NCBI GenBank assembly: GCA_002478745.1
Contig: DLQI01000131.1
Coordinates: 6,819 to 13,247, forward strand
Direction: 5' to 3'
Length of the DNA: 6,429 nucleotides
Origin: Rhodobacteraceae bacterium UBA7436
GTDB taxonomy: Bacteria; Pseudomonadota; Alphaproteobacteria; Rhodobacterales; Rhodobacteraceae
A model generated the notes under the pieces. It did no database searches. It saw only the letters and a program-made list of their open reading frames with translations, and was not told the origin of the DNA. The position numbers and the translations under genes were made by a program. Numbering within the stretch: position 1 is the first letter of the stretch; every line of letters starts with the position of its first letter. Of this stretch, positions 1 through 6,253 are shown in pieces.

Positions 1-1668
1 GGCATTACTATTTTTGCCAAGCCGACTTCGGTTGAGTGGAAAGGCACACGTATCAATATCGTTGATACGCCAGGCCACGCTGACTTTGGTGGCGAAGTAG
101 AACGTATCCTGTCCATGGTTGACGGTGTTGTTTTGTTGGTAGATGCGGCTGAAGGCCCAATGCCACAGACAAAGTTTGTGACGTCCAAAGCATTGAAATT
201 GGGCCTACGTCCAATCGTTGTTGTGAATAAAGTAGACAAATCAGACGCTGAACCTGATCGCGCCTTGAACGAGTGTTTCGATCTGTTCGCCAACTTGGAC
301 GCAACAGACGACCAACTTGATTTCCCAACAATGTATGCTTCTGGCCGCAATGGCTGGGCTGACATGGAGTTGGACGGCAAACGTGACGGTCTGGACGCAT
401 TGTTCGACTTGGTTCTTGAGCACGTTCCATCCCCTGCTCAGATCACTGAAGCAGACAAGCCATTCACAATGCTGGCCACCACACTTGGCGGTGACCCGTT
501 CTTGGGTCGCTTGCTAACAGGTCGCGTTGAGACAGGTACATTGAAAGCCGGACAATCCATCAAAGCTATGTCACGCGATGGCACTTTGATTGAAAACTTC
601 CGTTGCACAAAAATCTTGGGCTTCCGTGGCCTTGAGCAAACTGCGATCGACGTTGCTGAAGCTGGCGATATCGTTTCCATCGCAGGTATGACCAAAGCAA
701 CCGTTGCAGACACATTGGCAGACACGTCTGTGAATGAAGCGATTGAAGCACAGCCTATCGATCCGCCAACCATTACGGTGACGTTCGGCATCAACGACTC
801 CCCACTTGCGGGTCGTGACGGTAAAAAAGTTCAATCACGCGTCATCCGTGACCGCCTGATGAAAGAAGCAGAATCAAACGTTGCTGTTAAGATCAGCGAC
901 ACACCGGGTGGTGACGCGTTTGAAGTTGCGGGTCGTGGCGAATTGCAGATGGGTGTTTTGATTGAAAACATGCGTCGCGAAGGCTTTGAGCTTTCGATCT
1001 CGCGACCACAGGTTTTGTTCCAAGAAATCGATGGCGTCCGTATGGAGCCAATCGAGGAAGCAACAATCGACGTTGATGACGAATACTCCGGCGCAGTTAT
1101 CGAAAAGATCACTGGTGTGCGCAAAGGTGAATTGGTTGAAATGAAGCCAGCCGGTGCAGGCAAAACCCGCATCGTGGCCCACGTACCATCACGTGGCCTT
1201 ATTGGTTATCACGGCGAGTTCCTAACAGACACGCGCGGTACTGGCGTTATGAACCGTGTGTTCCACGCATGGGCACCACACAAAGGTACTATCCCCGGCC
1301 GTCGTCAAGGCGTTCTGATCTCAATGGAAAACGGCACAGCAGTGGCGTTTGCATTGTGGAACTTGGAAGATCGCGGCAAAATGATGATCGGTGCACAAAC
1401 AGAAGTTTATACAGGCATGATCATTGGTCAGCACAGCCGTGAAAACGATCTGGAAGTGAACCCACTTAAAGGTAAGAAACTGACCAACGTTCGTGCGTCC
1501 GGTACAGACGAAGCCGTTAAGTTGACTACGCCAATCACATTGTCGCTCGAAGAAGCTATCGCTTACATCGACAACGATGAGTTGGTTGAAGTTACACCAA
1601 ACAACGTTCGGATGCGTAAGCGTTACTTGGATCCAAACGAGCGTAAGCGCATGGCAAAAGCCGGTTAA
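1..1668 (+). CDS. typA: GTP-binding protein TypA/BipA, 5'-truncated by window edge
   Basis: TypA/BipA is a translational GTPase of the EF-G/LepA superfamily that binds the 70S ribosome and aids ribosome assembly and stress or low-temperature growth. The frame is open from base 1 and gives 555 residues before the TAA at 1666-1668. The family is usually about 605-610 residues, so about 52 N-terminal residues, including the P-loop (G1), lie outside. The visible part starts at the G2 threonine (GITI, window residues 1-4). G3 is DTPGHADF (22-29), G4 is NKVD (76-79) and G5 is around ASG (113-115). The beta-barrel domain II, the EF-G-like domains III and V, and the TypA-specific C-terminal domain follow, with the typical ending 'GKKLTNVRASGTDEA' then 'EEAIAYIDNDELVEVTP' and a basic tail. 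No frameshift or missing motif is seen. The internal ATG at 115 is not the start, because conserved G2/G3 sequence precedes it in frame. It converges with the DUF1330 gene. Confidence 0.97.
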   Translation, partial: GITIFAKPTSVEWKGTRINIVDTPGHADFGGEVERILSMVDGVVLLVDAAEGPMPQTKFVTSKALKLGLRPIVVVNKVDKSDAEPDRALNECFDLFANLDATDDQLDFPTMYASGRNGWADMELDGKRDGLDALFDLVLEHVPSPAQITEADKPFTMLATTLGGDPFLGRLLTGRVETGTLKAGQSIKAMSRDGTLIENFRCTKILGFRGLEQTAIDVAEAGDIVSIAGMTKATVADTLADTSVNEAIEAQPIDPPTITVTFGINDSPLAGRDGKKVQSRVIRDRLMKEAESNVAVKISDTPGGDAFEVAGRGELQMGVLIENMRREGFELSISRPQVLFQEIDGVRMEPIEEATIDVDDEYSGAVIEKITGVRKGELVEMKPAGAGKTRIVAHVPSRGLIGYHGEFLTDTRGTGVMNRVFHAWAPHKGTIPGRRQGVLISMENGTAVAFALWNLEDRGKMMIGAQTEVYTGMIIGQHSRENDLEVNPLKGKKLTNVRASGTDEAVKLTTPITLSLEEAIAYIDNDELVEVTPNNVRMRKRYLDPNERKRMAKAG

Positions 1669-1681
1669 ATTGAATTTGGAA

Positions 1682-1703
1682 GTTGGGGCGAATATGTCCC
1701 AAC
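1682..1703 (+). other. Small hairpin in the typA 3' UTR
   Basis: GTTGGG at 1682-1687 pairs with CCCAAC at 1698-1703, with an extra G-U pair at 1688/1697 and an 8-nt loop. It lies 13 nt after the typA stop and 20 nt before the terminator hairpin. It lacks a following T-tract, so it is not a terminator itself on the plus strand. It may protect the transcript 3' end or may be incidental. Confidence 0.3.
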
Positions 1704-1723
1704 CTTCAGAAGCTTAACGAATT

Positions 1724-1757
1724 AGGGCGCTCCAAACTGGAGCGCCCTTTCTTTTTT
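1724..1757 (+). terminator. Rho-independent terminator of typA
   Basis: A perfect 10-bp GC-rich stem (AGGGCGCTCC at 1724-1733 with GGAGCGCCCT at 1739-1748) encloses a 5-nt loop. It is followed by TTT, a C and six Ts through 1757. This is a textbook intrinsic terminator for plus-strand transcription. On the minus strand the same hairpin begins 10 nt after the DUF1330 stop, but the sequence after it is not U-rich, so it should be weaker in that direction. It probably serves both convergent units. Confidence 0.92.
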
Positions 1758-1758
1758 C

Positions 1759-2046
1759 TTATTCAGTTGTCTCGATAATCATCAGCTCTCGCTCTGATGC
1801 GTCTCGCGCAAACTCAAGTGCGGCTTGATATGTGTCTGAGTGATAACATTTCTCTGCCGTTTCAACGTCTGGGAACCTCGCTACCACGTTGCGCGGACGT
1901 TCTTTGCCCTCTAGCTGAACAAAGCGACCCGCACGCGCGATAAATTCACCGCCGTGCTCTGCAATGGCAACCGTCGCGCCAGAGGCGTATTTTTTATACG
2001 CCTCTTCATCGGTGACGGTGACGTGTGCGATCCAAAGTGCGCCCAT
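1759..2046 (-). CDS. DUF1330 domain-containing protein
   Basis: This 95-residue cytosolic protein spans essentially one DUF1330 domain, a small alpha+beta fold of the dimeric ferredoxin-like class. Recognisable family features are the N-terminal strand 'WIAHVTVTDEEAYKKY' (residues 5-20), the 'GGEFIARAGRFVQLEG' segment (32-47), the 'RNVVARFPDVETAEKCYHS' segment (52-70) with the typical Tyr-His-Ser followed by a Tyr, and a last strand 'ELMIIE' (87-92). No signal peptide or membrane segment is present. The biochemical function of the family is not established. The ATG at 2044-2046 lies 5 bp after the alaS stop. An AAGGA Shine-Dalgarno sequence about 8 nt upstream sits inside the last alaS codons, so it probably depends on alaS transcription and perhaps on translational reinitiation. 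YciI-like proteins share the fold, but the motifs here fit DUF1330 better. Confidence 0.9.
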   Translation of the reverse strand: MGALWIAHVTVTDEEAYKKYASGATVAIAEHGGEFIARAGRFVQLEGKERPRNVVARFPDVETAEKCYHSDTYQAALEFARDASERELMIIETTE

Positions 2047-2051
2047 GATAC

Positions 2052-4709
2052 TTATCCTTTGATGACGGCCTTAGCCGCGTTGATTGCTGCTTCCGCGTTT
2101 GTTGCATCCTTGGCCCCACCTTGGGCCATATCCGCACGACCGCCGCCGCCTTTACCGCCCAATTCGGCGACTGCCGCCTTGACCAAATCGACAGCGCTCA
2201 CACTATCAGTCTTATCCGCAGTCACACCAGCAGCCACAGCCACCTTGCCGTCTGCATCTGCGATCAACAGAACCGCACCCGAGCCGATGCGTGTTTTATG
2301 CTCGTCAATCAGAGCTGGCAGGTCTTTACCCGTCACGCCGCTCAACGCTTGCGCAAGAAAGGCCACACCGTTCACGTCTTCCGCCTCAACCGGTGCAGCT
2401 GCACCGCCGGACATCGCGAGTTCGCGGCGCAACTGTGCCACTTCATTAGCCAGGGCTTTGCGCTCGTCCATCAATGCTTTGACCCGAACCGGCACATCCG
2501 ACACGGCAGTTTTCAATTCAGCCGCAGTGTCAGCCAGCAACTTATCTTGGCCGCGTAAATACGCGATCGCATCCGCACCGGTCAGCGCCTCGATCCGGCG
2601 CACACCGGAACTGGACGCACTATCGCTGAGCAATGCAAAGGCACCGATGTCACCAGTTTGGCGCACATGCGTCCCGCCGCAAAGTTCCAGCGAATAGGTT
2701 TGTCCATCGGCCCCTTTGCCTGATCCGGCTTGGGTACCCATAGACACCACACGCACTTCGTCGCCGTATTTTTCACCGAACAACGCCTGAGCACCCAAAT
2801 CACGCGCATCGTCTGGTGTCATGATCCGTGTTTCAACTGGCGTGTTCTGGCGGATGTAGGCGTTCACCTCTTCCTCAACCTTGCGCTGTTCTTCAACACT
2901 TAGGGCTTTGGAGTGGCTGAAATCAAAACGTAAACGATCCGCTGCATTCAACGAGCCACGTTGGGCCACATGATCACCCAAGGCACCGCGAAGCACTTCG
3001 TGCAACAAGTGGGTCACAGAGTGGTTGGCACGAATGGATGTACGACGCTCGTTATCAACGTCAAGAACAGCCGCCTGCCCTTTGGTAATGCTACCTTTTT
3101 CGACTATCGCAAAGTGGATAAACACGCCAGCTGATTTGCGGGTATCAGTAACACGGGCCGTTCCACTTTCGGTACGGATCAAACCAGTATCCCCAACCTG
3201 GCCACCGCTTTCAGCGTAAAACGGTGTTTGGTTTAAAGCGATCTGAACCTTGCCACCTGTTTCAACGGCGTCAACCAAAGCACCATCAGAAACCAGGCCA
3301 ACGATTTGGCCCTCAGCTGTTTCAGTGTCATAACCAAGGAAGTCAGTTGTTCCAGCCTCGTCAACGACGTCAAACCAAACGGTCGCATCCGCTGCCTCAC
3401 CAGATCCAGACCACGCCGCGCGCGCCTTGGCCTTCTGCTCTTCCATCGCAGCGTCAAAGCCTTCGATATCAACACCACGACCCTTTTCGCGCAAAGCGTC
3501 TTGGGTCAAGTCGAGTGGGAAACCATATGTGTCGTACAGTTTAAACGCAGAAGCGCCAGAAAGATCGGCACCTTCAGCCAAACCTTCGACTTCGTCATCC
3601 AGCAATTTCAAACCACGATCCAACGTCTGTTTGAAACGTGTTTCTTCTTGATGTAGGGTTTCTGTAATCAACGATTGCGCCTGACCCAACTCAGGATAAG
3701 CCGCGCCCATTTGTTGAACCAAGGCTGGTACCAGCTGGTGCATCATCGGGTCTTTGACACCTAAAAGATGCGCGTGACGCATGGCGCGGCGCATGATGCG
3801 GCGCAGTACATAACCACGGCCCTCGTTTGACGGCATAACACCATCGGCCATCAGGAATGATGTCGAACGTAGGTGGTCGGCAATAACGCGGTGATGCGTG
3901 TTGCCCGGTCCATCCGGATCAGAGCTGGAGGCATCCGCACTGGCCTCAATCAGGCTGCGCATGAGATCAGTGTCGTAGTTGTCATGCTTGCCTTGCAAAA
4001 GCGCACCAATACGCTCAAGGCCCATGCCGGTGTCGATAGACTGCATATCCAACGGAACCATGCTGCCGTCAGCGAACTGTTCGTTCTGCATGAACACAAG
4101 GTTCCAAATTTCAATAAAACGATCGCCGTCTTCCTCAGGGGAACCCGGAGGGCCGCCCCAAATGTTATCGCCGTGATCAAAGAAAATTTCAGTACATGGG
4201 CCACATGGACCTGTTGGGCCCATACGCCAGAAGTTATCATCTGTTGGAATGCGAATGATCCGGTCATCAGAAAGACCTGCAACCTTCTTCCACATGTTCG
4301 CAGCTTCGTCATCGGTGTGATAAACGGTCACCAACAGGCGGTCTTTTGGGATGTCGAATTCTTTGGTCAGCAATTCCCAAGCGAACGGGATGGCCTCCGT
4401 TTTGAAGTAATTGCCAAAGCTAAAATTACCAAGCATTTCAAAGAACGTGTGGTGACGTGCGGTGTAGCCCACGTTGTCCAGATCGTTGTGCTTGCCGCCA
4501 GCACGTACGCATTTTTGCGCGGATGTTGCGCGGTTATAGTCGCGAGTTTCGACGCCTGTGAACAGGTTTTTGAACTGCACCATACCAGAGTTGACGAACA
4601 TCAACGTTGGATCGTTACGCGGCACCAATGGGCTGGAAGGCACGATTTGGTGCCCTTGCTTTTCAAAGTAGTTCAAGAAGGTCGAGCGGATATCATTTAA
4701 CGTGGGCAT
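2052..4709 (-). CDS. alaS: Alanine--tRNA ligase (AlaRS)
   Basis: AlaRS activates alanine with ATP and charges tRNA-Ala, and it hydrolyses mischarged Ser- or Gly-tRNA-Ala. The protein is 885 residues, close to the usual 875-890 for bacteria. The class II catalytic core covers about residues 1-240. Motif 2 centres on Arg85 (ARHHTFFEMLGNFSFG), and motif 3 is GMGLERI at 228-234. The tRNA-recognition helical region carries NEGRGYVLRRI (295-305) and LYDTYGFPLDLT (391-402). The editing domain (about 470-715) has the intact zinc/editing residues His563, His567 (NHSVTH), Cys677 and His681 (CGGTH). A helical linker (about 720-765) leads to the C-Ala domain with the Gly-rich GGKGGGGRADMAQGG (851-865). 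The ATG at 4707-4709 begins a conserved N-terminus (MPTLNDIRSTFLNYFE). Its Shine-Dalgarno is weak (AAGG, 10 nt upstream). All core motifs are intact, so it should be active and proofreading. Downstream, DUF1330 follows after 5 bp. Confidence 0.98.
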   Translation of the reverse strand: MPTLNDIRSTFLNYFEKQGHQIVPSSPLVPRNDPTLMFVNSGMVQFKNLFTGVETRDYNRATSAQKCVRAGGKHNDLDNVGYTARHHTFFEMLGNFSFGNYFKTEAIPFAWELLTKEFDIPKDRLLVTVYHTDDEAANMWKKVAGLSDDRIIRIPTDDNFWRMGPTGPCGPCTEIFFDHGDNIWGGPPGSPEEDGDRFIEIWNLVFMQNEQFADGSMVPLDMQSIDTGMGLERIGALLQGKHDNYDTDLMRSLIEASADASSSDPDGPGNTHHRVIADHLRSTSFLMADGVMPSNEGRGYVLRRIMRRAMRHAHLLGVKDPMMHQLVPALVQQMGAAYPELGQAQSLITETLHQEETRFKQTLDRGLKLLDDEVEGLAEGADLSGASAFKLYDTYGFPLDLTQDALREKGRGVDIEGFDAAMEEQKAKARAAWSGSGEAADATVWFDVVDEAGTTDFLGYDTETAEGQIVGLVSDGALVDAVETGGKVQIALNQTPFYAESGGQVGDTGLIRTESGTARVTDTRKSAGVFIHFAIVEKGSITKGQAAVLDVDNERRTSIRANHSVTHLLHEVLRGALGDHVAQRGSLNAADRLRFDFSHSKALSVEEQRKVEEEVNAYIRQNTPVETRIMTPDDARDLGAQALFGEKYGDEVRVVSMGTQAGSGKGADGQTYSLELCGGTHVRQTGDIGAFALLSDSASSSGVRRIEALTGADAIAYLRGQDKLLADTAAELKTAVSDVPVRVKALMDERKALANEVAQLRRELAMSGGAAAPVEAEDVNGVAFLAQALSGVTGKDLPALIDEHKTRIGSGAVLLIADADGKVAVAAGVTADKTDSVSAVDLVKAAVAELGGKGGGGRADMAQGGAKDATNAEAAINAAKAVIKG
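2056..2060 (-). promoter_or_regulatory. Ribosome binding site of the DUF1330 gene, inside alaS
   Basis: On the minus strand, AAGGA overlaps the Lys-Gly codons that end alaS. The order is AAGGA, then the alaS TAA (2052-2054), then five bases, then ATG. The spacing of about 8-9 nt fits normal initiation, and the overlap with the upstream gene suggests coupled translation. Confidence 0.7.
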
Positions 4710-4812
4710 ATGTCGTGCGCCTTATGGCAAATATTGCGTTATTAGTCTGTTAGGATCAGAAATACCGCCCCACCCAACAACTGTCCACAGTGCACAGGCC
4801 ATAGAATGCAAC
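4710..4812 (-). promoter_or_regulatory. alaS leader and probable promoter region
   Basis: Because a terminator hairpin separates recA from alaS, this 103-bp stretch is the likely place for an alaS promoter. The best -35/-10 pair I can find on the minus strand is TTGGGT (4772-4777) and CCTAAC (4749-4754) with a 17-bp spacer. Each hexamer matches the sigma-70 consensus only partly, so the exact promoter is unresolved. A weak AAGG ribosome binding site lies at 4720-4723. No T-box, convincing attenuator or leader peptide was seen. Confidence 0.35.
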
Positions 4813-4837
4813 AAGGCGCCCCACTCTGGGACGCCTT
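4813..4837 (-). terminator. Probable recA transcription terminator hairpin
   Basis: AAGGCG (4813-4818) pairs with CGCCTT (4832-4837), and an inner CCCA/TGGG stem closes on a 3-nt loop. The position between the two stems (4819/4831) is a C-A mismatch if read on the plus strand but a U-G wobble on the minus strand. The stem is therefore a continuous 11 bp only in RNA made in the recA direction. It starts 41 nt after the recA stop. The tail after it is only moderately U-rich, so termination may be partial, allowing some recA read-through into alaS. Confidence 0.7.
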
Positions 4838-4851
4838 ATCAATCTATTAGT

Positions 4852-4865
4852 GACCAAAATTGGTC
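4852..4865. repeat. Short inverted repeat after recA
   Basis: GACCAA at 4852-4857 and TTGGTC at 4860-4865 form a 6-bp inverted repeat around AA. It lies between the recA stop (4879-4881) and the terminator hairpin. The loop is too tight for the full stem, so a 5-bp stem with a 4-nt loop is more realistic. It could be a 3'-end stabilising hairpin in recA mRNA or incidental. Confidence 0.3.
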
Positions 4866-4878
4866 TATGAACAGGCTC

Positions 4879-5958
4879 TTAACCTTCTAGAACGCCATCT
4901 TCTTCTTTTTTTTCGTGCTCAGACATGTCGAAATCCAAGCCGTGCGATGCGCGGATTTTATCTTCGATCTCGAGTGCGATGCTCTCGTTCTCTTTTAAGA
5001 AGACCTTAGAGTTCTCACGCCCTTGCCCAAGTCGTTCATCACCATAGCTGAACCAAGCACCTGATTTGTCAACGATGCCTGCTGCAACGCCCAAATCAAG
5101 CAGTTCGCCCATTTTCGAGATTCCTTCGCCATACATGATGTCGAATTCAACTTTCTTAAACGGTGCTGCCACTTTGTTTTTAACAACTTTGACACGTGTC
5201 GCGTTGCCGACCACTTCTTCACGATCCTTCAAGGCGCCAATACGGCGAATATCTAGACGAACAGATGAATAGAACTTTAGCGCGTTGCCGCCTGAAGTTG
5301 TTTCAGGGGACCCAAACATGACGCCAATTTTCATGCGAATTTGGTTGATGAAAATAACCATACAGTTGGAACGGCTGATCGAACCTGTCAGTTTACGCAT
5401 AGCCTGAGACATGAGGCGTGCCTGAACACCAACCGAGCTATCCCCCATATCGCCTTCAAGTTCTGATTTCGGCGTCAAAGCAGCAACCGAATCCACAATG
5501 ACCATGTTCACCGCGCCAGAACGCACCAAAGTGTCTGTGATTTCGAGCGCTTGCTCACCAGTGTCTGGCTGTGAAATGAGCAACTCGTCGATATCGATGC
5601 CAAGTTTTTTCGCGTATTGTGGGTCAAGTGCGTGCTCAGCATCAACAAATGCGCATACGCCGCCTTTTTTCTGCTGTTCTGCAATGCAATGCAGCGTCAG
5701 CGTGGTTTTACCTGATGATTCAGGGCCATAGATTTCAATGATCCGCCCCATCGGCAGGCCACCTATGCCCAGTGCAATGTCCAAACCAAGGGAGCCAGTC
5801 GAGCTAGCTACAATGTCCTGAACGGCGCCTTCAGCGCCCAATTTCATAATCGAACCTTTGCCAAATTGGCGTTCGATTTGTGCCAGTGCGCTGTCTAGCG
5901 CCTTTTGCTTATCTGCTGATTTTTTGTCTGTCATGCTTAAAAGATCTGCCGTTGCCAT
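4879..5958 (-). CDS. recA: Recombinase RecA
   Basis: RecA forms ATP-dependent filaments on single-stranded DNA, drives homologous strand exchange, and stimulates LexA self-cleavage in the SOS response. From the ATG at 5956-5958 the protein is 359 residues; E. coli RecA is 353. In that numbering, Walker A GPESSGKTT is 78-86, the catalytic Glu of VDAEHALDP is 108, and Walker B MVIVDS is 152-157. DNA-binding loop L1 (ELEGDMGDSSVGVQAR) is 166-181 and loop L2 (IRMKIGV through GGNALK) is 207-228. The tail is acidic (SEHEKKEEDG), as usual. No intein or frameshift is present. An upstream in-frame ATG at 5965-5967 would add Met-Asn-Ala, but the Shine-Dalgarno AAGGG (5968-5972) directly abuts it, whereas it is 9 nt from the ATG at 5958, which I prefer. 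A LexA box lies upstream. recX, which follows recA in many bacteria, is not adjacent. Confidence 0.98.
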   Translation of the reverse strand: MATADLLSMTDKKSADKQKALDSALAQIERQFGKGSIMKLGAEGAVQDIVASSTGSLGLDIALGIGGLPMGRIIEIYGPESSGKTTLTLHCIAEQQKKGGVCAFVDAEHALDPQYAKKLGIDIDELLISQPDTGEQALEITDTLVRSGAVNMVIVDSVAALTPKSELEGDMGDSSVGVQARLMSQAMRKLTGSISRSNCMVIFINQIRMKIGVMFGSPETTSGGNALKFYSSVRLDIRRIGALKDREEVVGNATRVKVVKNKVAAPFKKVEFDIMYGEGISKMGELLDLGVAAGIVDKSGAWFSYGDERLGQGRENSKVFLKENESIALEIEDKIRASHGLDFDMSEHEKKEEDGVLEG

Positions 5959-5967
5959 TGCGTTCAT

Positions 5968-5972
5968 CCCTT
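5968..5972 (-). promoter_or_regulatory. recA ribosome binding site that decides the start codon
   Basis: AAGGG on the minus strand is immediately followed by the first ATG (5965-5967) with no spacer, and by the second ATG (5956-5958) after 9 nt. The second spacing is normal for Shine-Dalgarno pairing, the first is not. This favours a protein starting Met-Ala-Thr-Ala-Asp. Confidence 0.75.
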
Positions 5973-6035
5973 AGTGTCACACCCATGATGTGGCGGCAAT
6001 GATTGCCTGACCTATATCTAGGGTACTTCGGTTAT

Positions 6036-6050
6036 GTTCTTATAATGTTC
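6036..6050 (-). promoter_or_regulatory. SOS box (LexA operator) of recA
   Basis: The plus strand reads GTTC, seven bases (6040-6046), GTTC, an exact match to the direct-repeat LexA operator GTTC-N7-GTTC known from Rhodobacter and other alphaproteobacteria. The E. coli-type CTG-N10-CAG palindrome is absent. It lies 77 bp upstream of the chosen recA start. TATAAG (6039-6044, minus strand) or CATTAT (6042-6047, minus strand) inside it could be the -10 hexamer. This would let LexA block RNA polymerase directly. Confidence 0.88.
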
Positions 6051-6079
6051 CCAATAGGACCAAAAGTAGAACACTGCAA
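6039..6079 (-). promoter_or_regulatory. recA core promoter region (exact hexamers unresolved)
   Basis: Candidate minus-strand elements are a TTGCAG -35 (6074-6079) with TATTGG (6051-6056) at 17 bp, or a TTCTAC -35 (6066-6071) with CATTAT (6042-6047) at 18 bp, or TATAAG (6039-6044) as -10. Each pair matches the sigma-70 consensus only partly. The location overlapping or abutting the SOS box is what is expected for a LexA-repressed promoter, but the start of transcription cannot be fixed by eye. Confidence 0.4.
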
Positions 6080-6087
6080 GTAAATTG

Positions 6088-6095
6088 TTAACCAT
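6088..6095 (+). promoter_or_regulatory. Possible CtrA-type half site
   Basis: TTAACCAT matches the half-site form bound by the alphaproteobacterial cell-cycle regulator CtrA. It lies 37 bp upstream of the SOS box. The full TTAA-N7-TTAA form is not present; the second position reads CAAA. An 8-mer of this kind can occur by chance in AT-rich DNA, so the call is tentative. Confidence 0.25.
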
Positions 6096-6215
6096 CTGCA
6101 AACCAAACGGCGCAGAATAGCCCGACATTACAGAGATATTGGTTAATTAAATGCGAATACAGAAGGTGTTAGCTGTTCACGGATCGTCGGTATTAGCAAA
6201 ACGCAAACAACAATC

Positions 6216-6229
6216 AGAGACTTGTCTCT
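6216..6229 (-). terminator. Possible weak terminator hairpin, minus strand
   Basis: AGAGAC (6216-6221) and GTCTCT (6224-6229) form an inverted repeat, realistically a 5-bp stem with a 4-nt loop. On the minus strand it is followed by a T-rich tail interrupted by G and C. It could end a transcript arriving from the right edge before the recA promoter. The stem is short and AT-containing, so this is weak. Confidence 0.22.
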
Positions 6230-6237
6230 TGAGAAAT

Positions 6238-6253
6238 CGAAATGCGCGTTTCG
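6238..6253. repeat. Short inverted repeat next to the 6216-6229 hairpin
   Basis: CGAAA (6238-6242) pairs with TTTCG (6249-6253), with an additional T-G wobble at 6243/6248 around GCGC. It sits 8 bp from the neighbouring inverted repeat, so the two could form tandem hairpins in a transcript. Function unknown. Confidence 0.3.

Noticed and set aside
53..430. Minus-strand open frame antisense to typA
   Set aside because: Arg/Gln/Leu-rich shadow over the conserved GTPase domain of typA, with no motif.
1759..2046. YciI-family assignment for the small protein after alaS
   Set aside because: The fold is similar, but the WIAHV start, the GGEF...RAGRF segment and the CYHS..Y segment fit DUF1330.
1954..2697. 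Plus-strand open frame of about 247 codons antisense to alaS
   Set aside because: Its translation is Ala/Ser/Pro/Thr-rich with no recognisable domain. It lies wholly opposite the DUF1330 gene and the conserved alaS editing and C-Ala regions, so it is a by-product of alaS codon structure.
3873..4700. Plus-strand open frame of about 275 codons antisense to the alaS catalytic core
   Set aside because: It mirrors the strongly conserved AlaRS N-terminal domain, shows no family motif, and has no independent support.
4781..4797. Imperfect inverted repeat CTGT...ACAG in the alaS leader as an attenuator or T-box element
   Set aside because: Only 4+2 base pairs around a mismatch, with no T-box sequence, no terminator and no leader peptide. 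Too weak to call.
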